Shown in pieces: positions 32,898 through 43,478 of a DNA stretch of 64,000 nt. Positions within the stretch are counted from its first letter, which is position 1, and the number at the start of each line of letters is the position of its first letter. The DNA is from Streptomyces sp. Tu6071 (GTDB lineage: Bacteria > Actinomycetota > Actinomycetes > Streptomycetales > Streptomycetaceae), in NCBI RefSeq assembly GCF_000213055.1, contig NZ_CM001165.1, positions 5,106,945 to 5,170,944 of the forward strand. The letters are read 5' to 3'. Below the pieces are notes generated by a model. The model worked only from the letters and a program-made list of their open reading frames with translations. It was not told the DNA's origin and did no database searches. The translations under genes and the position numbers were made by a program.

Positions 32898-35231
32898 ATG
32901 GCCCCCAGCACTCCCGGTGACCAGGCCCGCGCCACCGCATCGCCGCTCGCCGTCCTCGAAGCGACGCTCGAACGCATCACCTTCGCCAGCGAGGAGAACG
33001 GCTTCACCGTCGCCCGCGTCGACACGGGCCGCGGTGGCGGTGATCTGCTCACCGTCGTCGGGGCCCTGCTCGGCGCGCAGCCGGGGGAGGCGTTGCGGAT
33101 GCGGGGGCGGTGGGGCTCGCACCCGAGGCACGGGAAGCAGTTCGTCGTCGAGAACTACACGACCGTCCTGCCCGCCACGATCCAGGGCATCCGGCGGTAT
33201 CTCGGCTCCGGGCTCGTGAAGGGCATCGGGCCCGTCTTCGCCGACCGGGTCACGCGCCACTTCGGCACGGACACGCTCGACGTCATCGAGCACGAGCCGA
33301 AGCGGCTCATCGAGGTGAAGGGGCTCGGGCCCAAGCGCGTCGCGAAGATCATCGCGGCGTGGGAGGAGCAGAAGGCGATCAAGGAGGTCATGGTCTTCCT
33401 CCAGAGCGTCGAGGTGTCCACGTCGATCGCCGTCCGCATCTACAAGAAGTACGGGGACGACTCGATCGAGGTCGTGAAGGCGGAGCCGTACCGGCTCGCC
33501 GCCGACGTCTGGGGCATCGGCTTCCTCACGGCCGACCGCATCGCCCGCGCGGTCGGCATCCCGGAGGACAGCCCGGAGCGCGTCAAGGCGGGGCTCCAGT
33601 ACGCGCTGTCGCAGGCGACGGACCAGGGCCACTGCTACCTTCCCGAGGAACGTCTCATCAGCGACGCGGTGAAGCTCCTCGGCGTCGACACGGGGCTTGT
33701 GATCGAGTGTCTGGGCGAGCTGGCGGAGGACCCGGAAGGGGTCGTGCGGGAGCGGCTGACGGACCCGGACGGGCAGCCGGTGACCGGCGTGTACCTCGTC
33801 CCCTTCCACCGCGCCGAACTCTCCCTCGCGGGCCAGGTCCGCCGCCTGCTCACCGCGCCGGAGGACCGGCTCGCGGGCTTCCAGGACGTGGACTGGGGGC
33901 CGGCGCTCGGGTGGCTCGCGCGGAAGACCGGCACCACGCTCGCCCCGGAGCAGGAGGCCGCCGTGCGGCTCGCGCTGACCCGCAAGGTCGCGGTCCTCAC
34001 CGGAGGCCCCGGCTGCGGGAAGTCGTTCACGGTGCGCTCCGTGGTCGAACTGGCCCGCGCGCGGCGGGCGAAGGTCGTGCTCGCGGCGCCGACGGGACGC
34101 GCGGCGAAGCGGCTCGCGGAGCTGACGGGCGCGGAGGCGTCCACGGTGCACCGGCTGCTCGAACTCAAGCCGGGCGGGGACGCGGCGTACGACAGGGACC
34201 GGCCGCTCGACGCGGACCTCGTCGTCGTGGACGAGGCGTCGATGCTGGACCTGCTGCTCGCGAACAAGCTGGTCAAGGCGGTCGCGCCGGGCGCGCACCT
34301 GCTGCTCGTGGGGGACGTGGACCAGCTCCCCTCGGTCGGCGCGGGCGAGGTGCTGCGGGACCTGCTGAGCGAGGGCGGCCCCGTCCCCGCCGTCCGCCTG
34401 ACGCGGATCTTCCGGCAGGCGCGGGAGTCGGGCGTCGTGACGAACGCGCACCGCATCAACGAGGGGCAGCACCCGGTGACGCAGGGGCTGAAGGACTTCT
34501 TCCTCTTCGTCGAGGAGGACACGGAGGCGGCGGGGCGCCTGACGGTGGACGTCGTGGCGCGCCGCATCCCCGCGCGCTTCGGCCTCGATCCCCGTACCGA
34601 CGTGCAGGTCCTCGCGCCGATGCACCGGGGCCCGGCGGGCGCGGGCACGCTCAACGCGCTGCTCCAGCAGGCGCTGACGCCGCCGGGGCCGCGCACGGAG
34701 GAGAAGCGCTTCGGCGGGCGGGTCTTCCGCGTGGGCGACAAGGTCACGCAGATCCGCAACAACTACGAGAAGGGCGAGAACGGCGTCTTCAACGGCACGG
34801 TCGGCGTCGTGACCGGTCTCGACACCGTGGAGCAGCGGCTGACGGTCCGTACGGACGAGGACGAGGACGTGGTCTACGAGTTCGACGAGCTGGACGAACT
34901 CGCGCACGCCTACGCGATGACGATCCACCGCTCGCAGGGCAGCGAGTACCCCGCCGTCGTCGTCCCGGTCACGACGAGCGCGTGGACGATGCTGCAACGC
35001 AACCTGCTGTATACGGCCGTCACGCGCGCGAAACGTCTCGTGGTCCTCGTCGGCTCCCGCCGCGCCCTCGGCCAAGCGATCCGCACGGTCTCGGCCGGCC
35101 GCCGCCACACGGGCCTCGCGGGCCGCCTCCGCGCCCCGGAGGTCCCCGGGCAGCGCGCGGCGGGCCCCGGGCAGCGCGGGGCGGGCGGGGGAGCGGGTGC
35201 CGAATCTCCCGCGTCTCACTCTTCCCGGTGA
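32898..35231 (+). CDS. recD2: ATP-dependent RecD-like DNA helicase (RecD2)
   Basis: 777 residues. The N-terminal region has an OB-like segment and helix-hairpin-helix repeats (GLVKGIGPVFADRV, RLIEVKGLGPKRVAKI, AADVWGIGFLTADRIA; about 95-225), specific to RecD2 rather than RecBCD RecD. SF1 helicase motifs: Walker A LTGGPGCGKSFT (about 370), VVVDEASMLDL (motif II), LVGDVDQLPSVGAG (motif III), and the C-terminal AYAMTIHRSQGSEYPAVVVP and LYTAVTRAKRLVVLVGS. A 5'-3' helicase in DNA repair and replication-stress tolerance. Low-complexity Gly/Ala C-terminal tail. Single gene, followed by citrate synthase. Confidence 0.93.
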   Translation: MAPSTPGDQARATASPLAVLEATLERITFASEENGFTVARVDTGRGGGDLLTVVGALLGAQPGEALRMRGRWGSHPRHGKQFVVENYTTVLPATIQGIRRYLGSGLVKGIGPVFADRVTRHFGTDTLDVIEHEPKRLIEVKGLGPKRVAKIIAAWEEQKAIKEVMVFLQSVEVSTSIAVRIYKKYGDDSIEVVKAEPYRLAADVWGIGFLTADRIARAVGIPEDSPERVKAGLQYALSQATDQGHCYLPEERLISDAVKLLGVDTGLVIECLGELAEDPEGVVRERLTDPDGQPVTGVYLVPFHRAELSLAGQVRRLLTAPEDRLAGFQDVDWGPALGWLARKTGTTLAPEQEAAVRLALTRKVAVLTGGPGCGKSFTVRSVVELARARRAKVVLAAPTGRAAKRLAELTGAEASTVHRLLELKPGGDAAYDRDRPLDADLVVVDEASMLDLLLANKLVKAVAPGAHLLLVGDVDQLPSVGAGEVLRDLLSEGGPVPAVRLTRIFRQARESGVVTNAHRINEGQHPVTQGLKDFFLFVEEDTEAAGRLTVDVVARRIPARFGLDPRTDVQVLAPMHRGPAGAGTLNALLQQALTPPGPRTEEKRFGGRVFRVGDKVTQIRNNYEKGENGVFNGTVGVVTGLDTVEQRLTVRTDEDEDVVYEFDELDELAHAYAMTIHRSQGSEYPAVVVPVTTSAWTMLQRNLLYTAVTRAKRLVVLVGSRRALGQAIRTVSAGRRHTGLAGRLRAPEVPGQRAAGPGQRGAGGGAGAESPASHSSR

Positions 35232-35570
35232 AGTTCTTACGGAGCGGGCCCCCGCCCACCGCACGTACCCCCGAACCCGCCGGGTCCTCACCCGGTGGCG
35301 TCGTCCGCGCACGCGCCGTACTCGCCGGTACCCCCGGTGTGTCTCCGGCGGATGACGTAGGGAAAAATGATCGATCAAAACGGTGGGAAACGTCACCCTG
35401 CCCTTCCGCAACCGGATGGGAGGCGGCAGGATGGCAAGGCTCTCGACGGCACTCAGTGCCGCCAATAGGGCCAATGGTCGGCCCCGAGTGCACTTTCCTC
35501 GTCCGAATGGGGGAAGGTAGACACAGTCAGGGCACCTCGAAGAAGAGGCACTACGTCGGTGAGGGATGAC
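35232..35570. other. 339-bp region upstream of citrate synthase
   Basis: No gene is seen. It includes a short A/T-rich stretch around 35363-35380 with the perfect 10-bp palindrome TGATCGATCA at 35368-35377, a possible promoter or regulator site for the citrate synthase gene about 190 bp downstream. The long leader would leave room for a regulatory 5' UTR, but no known riboswitch was recognised. Confidence 0.5.
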
Positions 35571-36869
<1,299 letters not shown>

Positions 36870-36889
36870 CCCTCCCGTCGTCGTGATGC

Positions 36890-36919
36890 CAGGGCCCCGT
36901 CCGGAAGGGCGGGGCCCTG
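36890..36919 (+). terminator. gltA terminator hairpin
   Basis: cagggccccg (36890-36899) and cggggccctg (36910-36919) form a perfect 10-bp stem with a 10-nt loop, 21 bp after the citrate synthase stop. Confidence 0.75.
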
Positions 36920-36945
36920 CTCAGCCCGAAAAAACCAGCCCGTCC

Positions 36946-36976
36946 GGGGGTCCCCCCGGCCGAAGGCTGGGGGAGG
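36946..36976. repeat. Dispersed palindromic element
   Basis: Sequence of the form GGGGGTCCCCCCGGCC-gaa-GGCTGGGGGAGG, followed by ttgaggac. From general knowledge, near-identical elements occur many times in Streptomyces intergenic regions, especially after stop codons. The arms pair as cccccggcc / ggctggggg. Confidence 0.6.
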
Positions 36977-37064
36977 TTGAGGACACCGCGCGAAGCGCGG
37001 AAAGGCCCGCGCGGCCAGGCGCACCCCCTCCAGCCGCCCGCGCCAAGCGACCCGCGCAAAGCGA

Positions 37065-37113
37065 AAGGCGCCCCCCCGCCAGTCCCCCCACGGGCTGACG
37101 GTCGGGGCGCCTT
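37065..37113. terminator. Second inverted repeat downstream of gltA
   Basis: aaggcgcccc (37065-37074) pairs perfectly with ggggcgcctt (37104-37113) across a 29-nt loop. It may be a backup terminator or the 3' end of a short transcript. Confidence 0.45.
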
Positions 37114-37353
37114 CCTGTGCCCCGGGATCGGATTCCCCCCACGGGATCCGGCCGGGCGTTCAGGTGGTGCCGCGGTTCGCCGGGACGCGTACGCGCGGGA
37201 GGGCCGCTCAAGCTCCCCGGCCGCACGTCGTCCCGGCCTTCGCTGCGGAAAACATCCCCCAAGACGTTCCCCGCTGCCGGCCGACGCCCCCCAAGACGTC
37301 TCCCGGCATGGTGTGAGACCTCCGAACCAGGCACATGGTTACCCATGAAACGA

Positions 37354-37369
37354 TGTGATCTGCGTCACG
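37354..37369. promoter_or_regulatory. Crp-like binding site without an adjacent gene start
   Basis: TGTGATCTGCGTCACG matches the Streptomyces Crp pattern GTG-N6-GNCAC. Both flanking genes end here, so the site is not in front of any recognised start codon. It may be chance or may control an unrecognised transcript. Confidence 0.4.
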
Positions 37370-37396
37370 ACGTCCTGACCTGCGCGTCCTGAACCG

Positions 37397-37429
37397 CGCT
37401 GAGCCCGGACGGAGTGTCCGGGCTCAGCG
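37397..37429 (-). terminator. copA terminator hairpin
   Basis: Perfect 14-bp inverted repeat cgctgagcccggac / gtccgggctcagcg with a 5-nt loop, 18 bp after the stop of the copper ATPase gene. Confidence 0.8.
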
Positions 37430-37446
37430 TAAGGGGCTTGCGGGGG

Positions 37447-39756
37447 CTATGTGAAGGTCCTGAGGCGAAGACTGTTCGAGACGACGAAGACCGACGAGAA
37501 CGCCATGGCCGCACCCGCGATCATCGGGTTGAGGAGCCCGGCCGCCGCGAGCGGGATCGCCGCCACGTTGTAGCCGAACGCCCAGAACAGATTGCCCTTG
37601 ATGATCCCGAGCGTGCGCCGCGAGAGCCGGATCGCGTCGGCGGCCACCCGCAGGTCGCCCCGCACGAGTGTGAGGTCCCCCGCCTCGATGGCGGCGTCCG
37701 TCCCCGTCCCCATCGCGAGCCCCAGGTCGGCGGTCGCGAGCGCCGCCGCGTCGTTGACGCCGTCGCCGACCATCGCGACCGTGCGCCCGCCCTCCTGGAG
37801 CCTGCGCACCTCGGCCGCCTTGTCCTGCGGCAGGACCTCGGCGACGACCTCGTCGATGCCGACCTCGCGGGCCACGGCCTCGGCGACCGCCCGGTTGTCC
37901 CCGGTGAGCAGTACGGGCCGCAGGCCCAGGGCGCGCAGCTCCCGTACCGCCTCGGCGCTCGACTCCTTCACGGCGTCGGCGACGGCGAGCAGCCCCCGCA
38001 CCCGGCCGTCCCACGCGACGAGCACCGCGGTCGCGCCGTCCGCCTCGGCCGCCGCCTTCGCGCGCGTCAGCTCCTCCGGTACGGGGAGCCCGTCGAGCAG
38101 CGCGCCGCGTCCGACCCGTACCTCCAGGCCCTCCACCGTGCCCCGCACCCCGAGCCCCGCCTCGTTCGCGAAGGCGCTCACCGCCGGGAGCGTCCCGAGG
38201 CGCTCCTCGGCGCCCTCGGCGAGCGCGCGGGCCACCGGGTGCTCCGAGGCGTGCTCGACCGCGCCCGCGAGGCGCAGGACGTCCTTCTCGTCCGTGTCCC
38301 CGGCCGCGACGACCGTGCGCAGTGCCATGCGGCCCGTCGTCACCGTGCCCGTCTTGTCGAGCACGACCGTGTCCACGCGTCGCGTGGACTCCAGGACCTC
38401 GGGGCCCTTGATGAGGATGCCGAGCTGGGCGCCGCGGCCCGTGCCGACCAGGAGGGCCGTCGGGGTCGCGAGGCCGAGTGCGCACGGGCACGCGATGATC
38501 AGGACCGCCACGGCCGCCGTGAACGCCGCCGTCACGTCGTCCGTCGCGAGCAGCCAGCCCACCAGCGTCCCGAGCGCGATCACGAGCACGACGGGCACGA
38601 AGATCCCCGAGATGCGGTCCGCGAGCCGCTGGACTTGGGCCTTGCCGTTCTGCGCGTCCTCCACGAGCCGCGCCATGCGCGCGAGCTGGGTGTCCGCGCC
38701 GACGCGCGTCGCCTCGACGACGAGCCGGCCCGAGACGTTGACCGTCGCCCCGGTGACCGCGTCACCCGGACCGACGTCCACGGGCAGCGACTCGCCCGTG
38801 AGCATCGAGGCGTCCAGCGCCGAGGTCCCCTCGGCCACCGTGCCGTCCGTCGCGACCTTCTCGCCGGGCCGTACGACGAAGCGGTCGCCGACGCGCAGCG
38901 AGCCCACCGGGACCCGCACCTCGCGACCGCCCCGCAGGACGCCCACGTCCTTCGCGCCCAGTTCGAGCAGCGCCCGCAGGGCCGCCCCCGCGCTGCGCTT
39001 CGAGCGCGCCTCCAGGTAGCGCCCGAGCAGGAGGAAGCCGATGACGCCCGCGGCCACCTCCAGGTAGATCGTGGACGTGCCCTGGTCCGGGTCGACCGTC
39101 AGGTCGAAGCCGTGCCGCATGTGCGGCATGCCCGCGTCGCCGAGGAAGAGCGCCCACAGCGACCAGCCGAAGGCGGCGAGCGTGCCGATCGAGACGAGCG
39201 TGTCCATCGTCGCCGCGCCGTGCCGCAGGTTCGTCCAGGTGGCGCGGTGGAAGGGCCAGCCGCCCCACACCACGACGGGCGCGGCGAGCGTCAGCGAGAG
39301 CCACTGCCAGTTGTCGAACTGGAGCGGCGGGACCATCGCGAGCACGACGACGGGGAGCGCGAGGACGACGGAGACGAGGAGGCGGTGGCGGAGGTCGGCG
39401 AGACGGGAGTCCGCGGGGGGCTCCGGGGACGCGGCGACCGGTTCCGGCTCCGGGCCCGGCTCGGGCTCCGGCGGCAGGATCGGCTCCGCCGTGTACCCGG
39501 TTTTCACCACCGTCGCGACGAGGTCGTCGATGCCCACACCCTCGGGGTAGCTGACCTTCGCCTTCTCGGTCGCGTAGTTGACGGAGGCGGACACGCCCTC
39601 CATCCGGTTGAGCTTCTTCTCGATCCTCGCCGCGCAGGCGGCGCACGTCATCCCGCCCACGGCCAGCTCGACCTGGGCGGGCTCGGCGGCGGACGCGGAA
39701 TCGGTCCCGGTCCTCGCTATGCCCGCCTCCTGCTTGTCCTGGAGCGGCGTGCTCAT
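37447..39756 (-). CDS. copA: Copper-translocating P1B-type ATPase
   Basis: 769 residues, ATG at the complement of 39754-39756 behind GGAGG. It exports Cu(I). The N-terminal heavy-metal-associated domain has GMTCAAC (35-41), followed by an [10 protein letters not shown] linker and eight expected membrane helices. Other hallmarks: MLTGESLP, the ion-binding motif [11 protein letters not shown], the phosphorylation motif [19 protein letters not shown] (HP motif) and [12 protein letters not shown], plus the C-terminal helix residues [16 protein letters not shown] and [15 protein letters not shown] of Cu-ATPases. Downstream of copZ in one operon controlled from the CsoR-like site. Confidence 0.96.
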   Translation of the reverse strand: MSTPLQDKQEAGIARTGTDSASAAEPAQVELAVGGMTCAACAARIEKKLNRMEGVSASVNYATEKAKVSYPEGVGIDDLVATVVKTGYTAEPILPPEPEPGPEPEPVAASPEPPADSRLADLRHRLLVSVVLALPVVVLAMVPPLQFDNWQWLSLTLAAPVVVWGGWPFHRATWTNLRHGAATMDTLVSIGTLAAFGWSLWALFLGDAGMPHMRHGFDLTVDPDQGTSTIYLEVAAGVIGFLLLGRYLEARSKRSAGAALRALLELGAKDVGVLRGGREVRVPVGSLRVGDRFVVRPGEKVATDGTVAEGTSALDASMLTGESLPVDVGPGDAVTGATVNVSGRLVVEATRVGADTQLARMARLVEDAQNGKAQVQRLADRISGIFVPVVLVIALGTLVGWLLATDDVTAAFTAAVAVLIIACPCALGLATPTALLVGTGRGAQLGILIKGPEVLESTRRVDTVVLDKTGTVTTGRMALRTVVAAGDTDEKDVLRLAGAVEHASEHPVARALAEGAEERLGTLPAVSAFANEAGLGVRGTVEGLEVRVGRGALLDGLPVPEELTRAKAAAEADGATAVLVAWDGRVRGLLAVADAVKESSAEAVRELRALGLRPVLLTGDNRAVAEAVAREVGIDEVVAEVLPQDKAAEVRRLQEGGRTVAMVGDGVNDAAALATADLGLAMGTGTDAAIEAGDLTLVRGDLRVAADAIRLSRRTLGIIKGNLFWAFGYNVAAIPLAAAGLLNPMIAGAAMAFSSVFVVSNSLRLRTFT

Positions 39757-39857
39757 GTCGGGGGCCTCCGGTCGTACGGGTACGGGGTAGGGGTATGTGG
39801 TCGGCGCGGGACGCGGCGCGGGGCCGTCCCCGCGCCGCGGCGTACGGCGCCGCCGGC

Positions 39858-40085
39858 TCAGACGGTGCCGGCCAGCTCGTACCCCGCCTCGTCCACGGCG
39901 GCGCGGACGGCGGCCTCGTCGAGCGGGGCCGTCGAGACGACGGTGACCTCGCCGTTCGCCGCCGAGGCGCGCACCTCGGTGACCTCGGGAAGCTCGGTCA
40001 GCTCGGCGCTCACCGCGCCCTCGCAGTGGCCGCAGGACATGCCGCTGACCTTGTACGTGGTGGTGACGGCTGTGTCGGTCGCCAT
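39858..40085 (-). CDS. copZ: Copper chaperone (CopZ-like HMA protein)
   Basis: 75 residues, a single heavy-metal-associated domain with the metal motif MSCGHC (about 15-20) and the typical ending [12 protein letters not shown]. It delivers Cu(I) to the ATPase CopA. ATG at the complement of 40083-40085, with GAGGAGAA upstream. The ATPase gene follows 101 bp later on the same strand. Confidence 0.93.
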   Translation of the reverse strand: MATDTAVTTTYKVSGMSCGHCEGAVSAELTELPEVTEVRASAANGEVTVVSTAPLDEAAVRAAVDEAGYELAGTV

Positions 40086-40204
40086 GGCGTTCTCCTCTTC
40101 GTGGGCCGCGTTCCTGGGGTGCGCGGGGGCGGCTGGGGTGTGCGGTACGCCGGGCGTACCGTGACGGGAGGGTCCCGAGGGATTCCCGGCAGGATCACCA
40201 CTGT

Positions 40205-40221
40205 ATACCCCTAGGGGGTAT
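40205..40221. promoter_or_regulatory. CsoR-type copper operator overlapping the prsW stop codon
   Basis: ATACCCCTAGGGGGTAT is the near-palindromic box bound by Streptomyces CsoR, which represses copZ-copA until Cu(I) binds. It lies about 120 bp upstream of copZ. The CTA at 40211-40213 is the complement of the TAG stop of prsW, so the operator and the end of that gene share bases. Confidence 0.8.
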
Positions 40222-41152
40222 GATTCCAAGTGGGGTCGCGGCGGGTCATCGCCCGCCCCCAGGCGAGTGCGAGCACCGTGATCAGGGCGAGTCCCAGGAC
40301 GGTGAAGAGCGTGTAGTAGTGGCGCTGCTCGCTCGTCGCGTCCACGAGGAAGTCGCGCGTGGACGCCGAGCCCCGTACCGGCTCACCCGTCGCCTTCTCG
40401 GTGAGCCACAGCGCGATGTCGTGCATCGAGTCCCACAGCGCGTGCAGCGCCGAGACGCCGAGGTACGCGACGGGCACGGCGGCGGTCAGCCGGTAGCGGC
40501 CGTCGGGGCCCCGGTGCGCGAGCAGCACGGCGCCCGCGAGCGCCGTCCACAGGCCGTGCCCGAAGGGGGCGAGCACCGCGCGCAGGATCTCCGTCTGGAG
40601 CAGCGCGCGCAGGTCGATGCCGTCGAAGGAGAGCGCGGCGTTGAACGCGTACCCCGAGGTCTCGAAGGCCGCGAAGCCGAAACCGACGGCGCCGCCGAGC
40701 ACCGCGCCCGCGCGCGCCCCGTGCAGCCAGTGCGACTTCCGCACGAGCCACGCGAGCAGCAGGAGCTTCACGGCCTCCTCGATGAGCCCGACCGCCGCGT
40801 ACACCCGCACCGAGGGGTGGAGCAGGAAGTACTCGGCGAGCGAGGAGCCGAGCACGCCGAGCACCCCGCCGGAGACGAAGCAGCTCAGCAGCGGGTGGAA
40901 CCCGAGCCCCTCGCCGTGCCGCTCGTACGCCCACAGCGCGAAGGTCACCGGGATGAGGAAGCTGCCGAGCAGGATCAGCGTCGGCAGCAGCGTCGTGTTC
41001 TTCGTGAGGTACGAGACCCCGGCCGTCAGCGCCCACAGCACGGCCCCGATCCACAGCCAGTGCCGCCACAGCCCCGGCCGGATGCCCGTCTCGGGCCCCT
41101 CCACGTGATCCGGGACGGGCGGCGGGGGCGGCGGCGTGGACGGGCTGGACAC
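40211..41152 (-). CDS. prsW: PrsW-family intramembrane metalloprotease
   Basis: 313 residues, GTG at the complement of 41150-41152. Pro-rich N-terminus (SSPSTPPPPPPVPD), then eight or so helices carrying the family's conserved blocks: GLIEEAVKLLLL (Glu-Glu), VGFGFAAFETSGYAF, APFGHGLWTALAGAVL (His) and HALWDSMHD (His). In Bacillus PrsW makes the first cut of an anti-sigma factor, but substrates of actinobacterial members are mostly unknown. It is upstream of the copper operon on the same strand; its stop codon lies inside the CsoR operator. Confidence 0.88.
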   Translation of the reverse strand: MSSPSTPPPPPPVPDHVEGPETGIRPGLWRHWLWIGAVLWALTAGVSYLTKNTTLLPTLILLGSFLIPVTFALWAYERHGEGLGFHPLLSCFVSGGVLGVLGSSLAEYFLLHPSVRVYAAVGLIEEAVKLLLLAWLVRKSHWLHGARAGAVLGGAVGFGFAAFETSGYAFNAALSFDGIDLRALLQTEILRAVLAPFGHGLWTALAGAVLLAHRGPDGRYRLTAAVPVAYLGVSALHALWDSMHDIALWLTEKATGEPVRGSASTRDFLVDATSEQRHYYTLFTVLGLALITVLALAWGRAMTRRDPTWNHTP

Positions 41153-41547
41153 GGTGGGGGCTCCGGGCGGGGTGCGGGAGTCATGCGGCCGTTCACCTTA
41201 AAACCGCCCGTACGCCACCAAAGCGGACGCCGCGCCGTGGTCCCCGACGGGGCAGGGCCCGTCCCCTCCGCGGCATGACCCGGCCCGGACCGCCCCCCAG
41301 CGGTCCGGGCCCGGCGTGATCCTCCCCGGAGTTCCCCCGGCCGGGGAGCGGATCGCTCGCGGGGCACGACGCTGTCATGCCAGGCCGGGGGCGGTCTTGG
41401 AAAAACCCGCAGCGCGCTCCCGATGCGCCCGCCGCGCCCCCGGCGCGTACGGAGAGGCGGTGGGGGCGGGCCCGTGGGGGAGGCGCCGCAGCGCTCGGTT
41501 CCCGCGCGAGGCCCCGCCCCGCTCGCCCCGTACGGAGGACGCCCCCG
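41153..41547. other. 395-bp region between prsW and the AraC gene
   Basis: Both neighbours are on the minus strand, so this holds the prsW promoter and the end of the iolE-AraC transcript. The hairpin at 41282-41311 is the only clear element; TTAAAA at 41199-41204 may be part of a promoter. No gene is supported. Confidence 0.55.
41282..41311 (-). terminator. Hairpin downstream of the iolE-AraC operon
   Basis: Perfect 12-bp inverted repeat ggcccggaccgc / gcggtccgggcc with a 6-nt loop, 236 bp after the AraC gene. Confidence 0.55.
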
Positions 41548-42423
41548 TCACAGCAGCAGGCTCGTCACCGCCCCGCCCAGCCGGTCGCTCACGTGCTCCC
41601 CGTCCGCCGCCCCGCCCGTCCCGCTTCCCGCGCTGCCCGACGCGGCCACCGCCGCCCGCGCCGCCGTGAAGGCACCCGGGGTCCGGCCGGTCATCGCCCG
41701 GAACTCGCCGCTCAGGTGGGCCTGGTCGTAGAAGCCGCACAGCGCCGCCGTCTCCGCCTGGCTCAGCCCCGACGTCAGCAGCCGCACCGCGCGCTGGAGC
41801 CGCACGACCCGCGCCGCCGCCTTCGGCGTGAGCCCGATCTGCTCGCGGAAGCGGCTCTGCACCTGCCGCTCGCTCCACCCCACCTCCCGCGCGAGCCGCC
41901 GCACCGGCACCCGGCCTCCGCTCCGCTCCAGCAGCCGCCACGCGTACTCGACGCGCGGCGACCACGCGGGACCCGCGTCGAGCCACGCCGTGAGGGCCCG
42001 GTCGAGCAGCGCGAACCGCGCCCGCCAGTGGGGCAGTTCCTCCAGCGCGTCCGCGAGCCGCAGCCACCGCTCCCCGCCCGGCAGCGCCCCCGGGTTCGTG
42101 CAGCGCCCCGCGAGCGTGTGCTGCGGGACGCCGAGCAGCCGGAACGCCGCCCACGGCGTCACCAGGACCTCGATCCCCGCGCCCGCGCCCAGGTGCTCGC
42201 CCACGGCGGGCAGCGTCGTGAGCCCGCCGATCAGCGAGACGAGCGTCGTCGTCTCCTGTCCGGGGCCGCTGACCCGGACCGGCGCCCCGAAACCGAGCAC
42301 CAGCGTCACCGCGCCCACCGGCACCTCCAGGCGCGGGCGCGCCGCGGTCAGCCGGTAGCCGTGGTAGCGCAGGACCCCCGGGCGCAGGCGCGGGTGGGGG
42401 AGCGCCACCGCCCCGGCCGGCAC
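41548..42423 (-). CDS. AraC-family transcriptional regulator
   Basis: 291 residues, GTG at the complement of 42421-42423, only 3 bp after the stop of the iolE-like gene. The C-terminal AraC DNA-binding domain (about 165-265) shows both helix-turn-helix units: VPVRRLAREVGWSERQVQSRFREQIG and LSQAETAALCGFYDQAHLSGEFRAMTGRTPGAF. The N-terminal part has the DUF6597-like sensor look (VTLVLGFGAPVRV). Its position in the inositol locus makes it the obvious candidate regulator for the divergent iol operons. Confidence 0.88.
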   Translation of the reverse strand: MPAGAVALPHPRLRPGVLRYHGYRLTAARPRLEVPVGAVTLVLGFGAPVRVSGPGQETTTLVSLIGGLTTLPAVGEHLGAGAGIEVLVTPWAAFRLLGVPQHTLAGRCTNPGALPGGERWLRLADALEELPHWRARFALLDRALTAWLDAGPAWSPRVEYAWRLLERSGGRVPVRRLAREVGWSERQVQSRFREQIGLTPKAAARVVRLQRAVRLLTSGLSQAETAALCGFYDQAHLSGEFRAMTGRTPGAFTAARAAVAASGSAGSGTGGAADGEHVSDRLGGAVTSLLL

Positions 42424-42426
42424 GGC

Positions 42427-43350
42427 TCAGGCCCCGCAGGAGCGCAGGAAGGACCGCGTGCGCGCGGCGACGGGGAGCGGGCGCTCCGGCGGGCACGGGT
42501 ACATGTCCTGCTCGACGATCGCGAAGAGGTCCACGCCGAGGTCCTGCGCGGCGGCGAGCACCGGTTCGAGCGCCGGGACGCCGGTCGGCGGCTCGCACAT
42601 GACCCCGCGTGCGACGGCGGGCCCGAACGGCAGGTCGTCCGCCCGCACCCGCGCGAGCACCGCCGGGTCGACCTGCTTGAGATGCAGGTAGCCGACCCGG
42701 TCCCCGTACGTCTCGATGAGCTTGACGCTGTCGCCGCCGCAGTACGCGTAGTGCCCCGTGTCCAGGCACAGCGAGACGAGGTCGGGATCGGTCGCGTCCA
42801 GGAGCCGCGCGACGTCGGCCTCCCCCGCGACATGGGTGTCCGCGTGCGGGTGGACGACGACGCGGAGCCCGTACCGCTCCCGCACCTCGTGCGCGAGCCG
42901 CTCCGTCTGCCGCGCCAGGTCGTGCCACTGCGCCGCCGTCAGCTCGCGGTCCTCCAGGACCTCGCCCGTCTTGTCGTCGCGCCAGAACGCCGGGATCACG
43001 ACGAGGTGCCCCGCGCCGCTCGCCTGCGCGAGCGAGGCGACGCGCGCGACCTGCCGCCACGTGTCCTCCCACACGGCAGGCCCCCGGTGCAGCCCCGTGA
43101 AGACGGTTCCTGCCGAGACCTTGAGCCCGCGCCGCGCGGTCTCCTCGGAGAGCCGGCGCGGATCCGTCGGCAGATACCCGTACGGACCCAGCTCGATCCA
43201 CTCGTACCCGGCCCGCGCCACCTCGTCGAGGAAGCGCCGCCAGGGCACCTGGAGCGGGTCCTCGGGGAACCAGACCCCCCAGGAATCGGGCGCCGAACCG
43301 ACGCGGATGCGGGAGAGCGGGGACACCGGGGGCTGCGGAACCGGGGACAT
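42427..43350 (-). CDS. iolE: IolE-like TIM-barrel enzyme (inosose dehydratase family)
   Basis: 307 residues from ATG (complement 43348-43350; the adjacent GTG at 43353 is possible). Family opening VGSAPDSWGVWFPEDPLQVPW, then WIELGPYGYLPTD, metal ligands in VVVHPHADTHV, SLCLDTGHYAYCGGD, GYLHLKQVDPAVL and FAIVEQDMYPCPP. IolE converts 2-keto-myo-inositol to a trihydroxy-cyclohexanedione, the substrate of IolD encoded across the divergent promoter. It may instead be a related isomerase, so the symbol is tentative. Co-transcribed with the AraC regulator. Confidence 0.78.
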   Translation of the reverse strand: MSPVPQPPVSPLSRIRVGSAPDSWGVWFPEDPLQVPWRRFLDEVARAGYEWIELGPYGYLPTDPRRLSEETARRGLKVSAGTVFTGLHRGPAVWEDTWRQVARVASLAQASGAGHLVVIPAFWRDDKTGEVLEDRELTAAQWHDLARQTERLAHEVRERYGLRVVVHPHADTHVAGEADVARLLDATDPDLVSLCLDTGHYAYCGGDSVKLIETYGDRVGYLHLKQVDPAVLARVRADDLPFGPAVARGVMCEPPTGVPALEPVLAAAQDLGVDLFAIVEQDMYPCPPERPLPVAARTRSFLRSCGA

Positions 43351-43378
43351 CACCCCACGATCAGGAAGGCCGGACAGG

Positions 43379-43429
43379 GTGTCAACCGGCGGTGACCGGC
43401 CAGGAGAGGGGCGAAGGCCCGGTTGACAC
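43379..43429. promoter_or_regulatory. Mirror-image divergent promoters of the iol locus
   Basis: CCGGTTGACAC occurs on the plus strand at 43419-43429 and, inverted, at 43379-43389. Each copy contains a perfect -35 TTGACA pointing away from the other, towards iolC and iolE respectively. The two half-sites are 40 bp apart start to start, which would also suit a dimeric regulator such as the AraC protein. Confidence 0.6.
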
Positions 43430-43478
43430 AGGTCGGACGGGCTTTCAGGCTGAGATCCCGTACCGCCCGGAGGCGCGC

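Larger units (their letters stand above)
36870..37446. other. 577-bp intergenic region between gltA and copA
   Basis: No coding gene is supported. It holds, in order: the gltA terminator, a Streptomyces-type dispersed palindrome, a second large inverted repeat, two copies of ccccaagacgt (about 37257 and 37291), a Crp-like site at 37354-37369 and the copA terminator. The stretch 37114-37396 could carry a small RNA, but nothing proves it. Confidence 0.6.
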
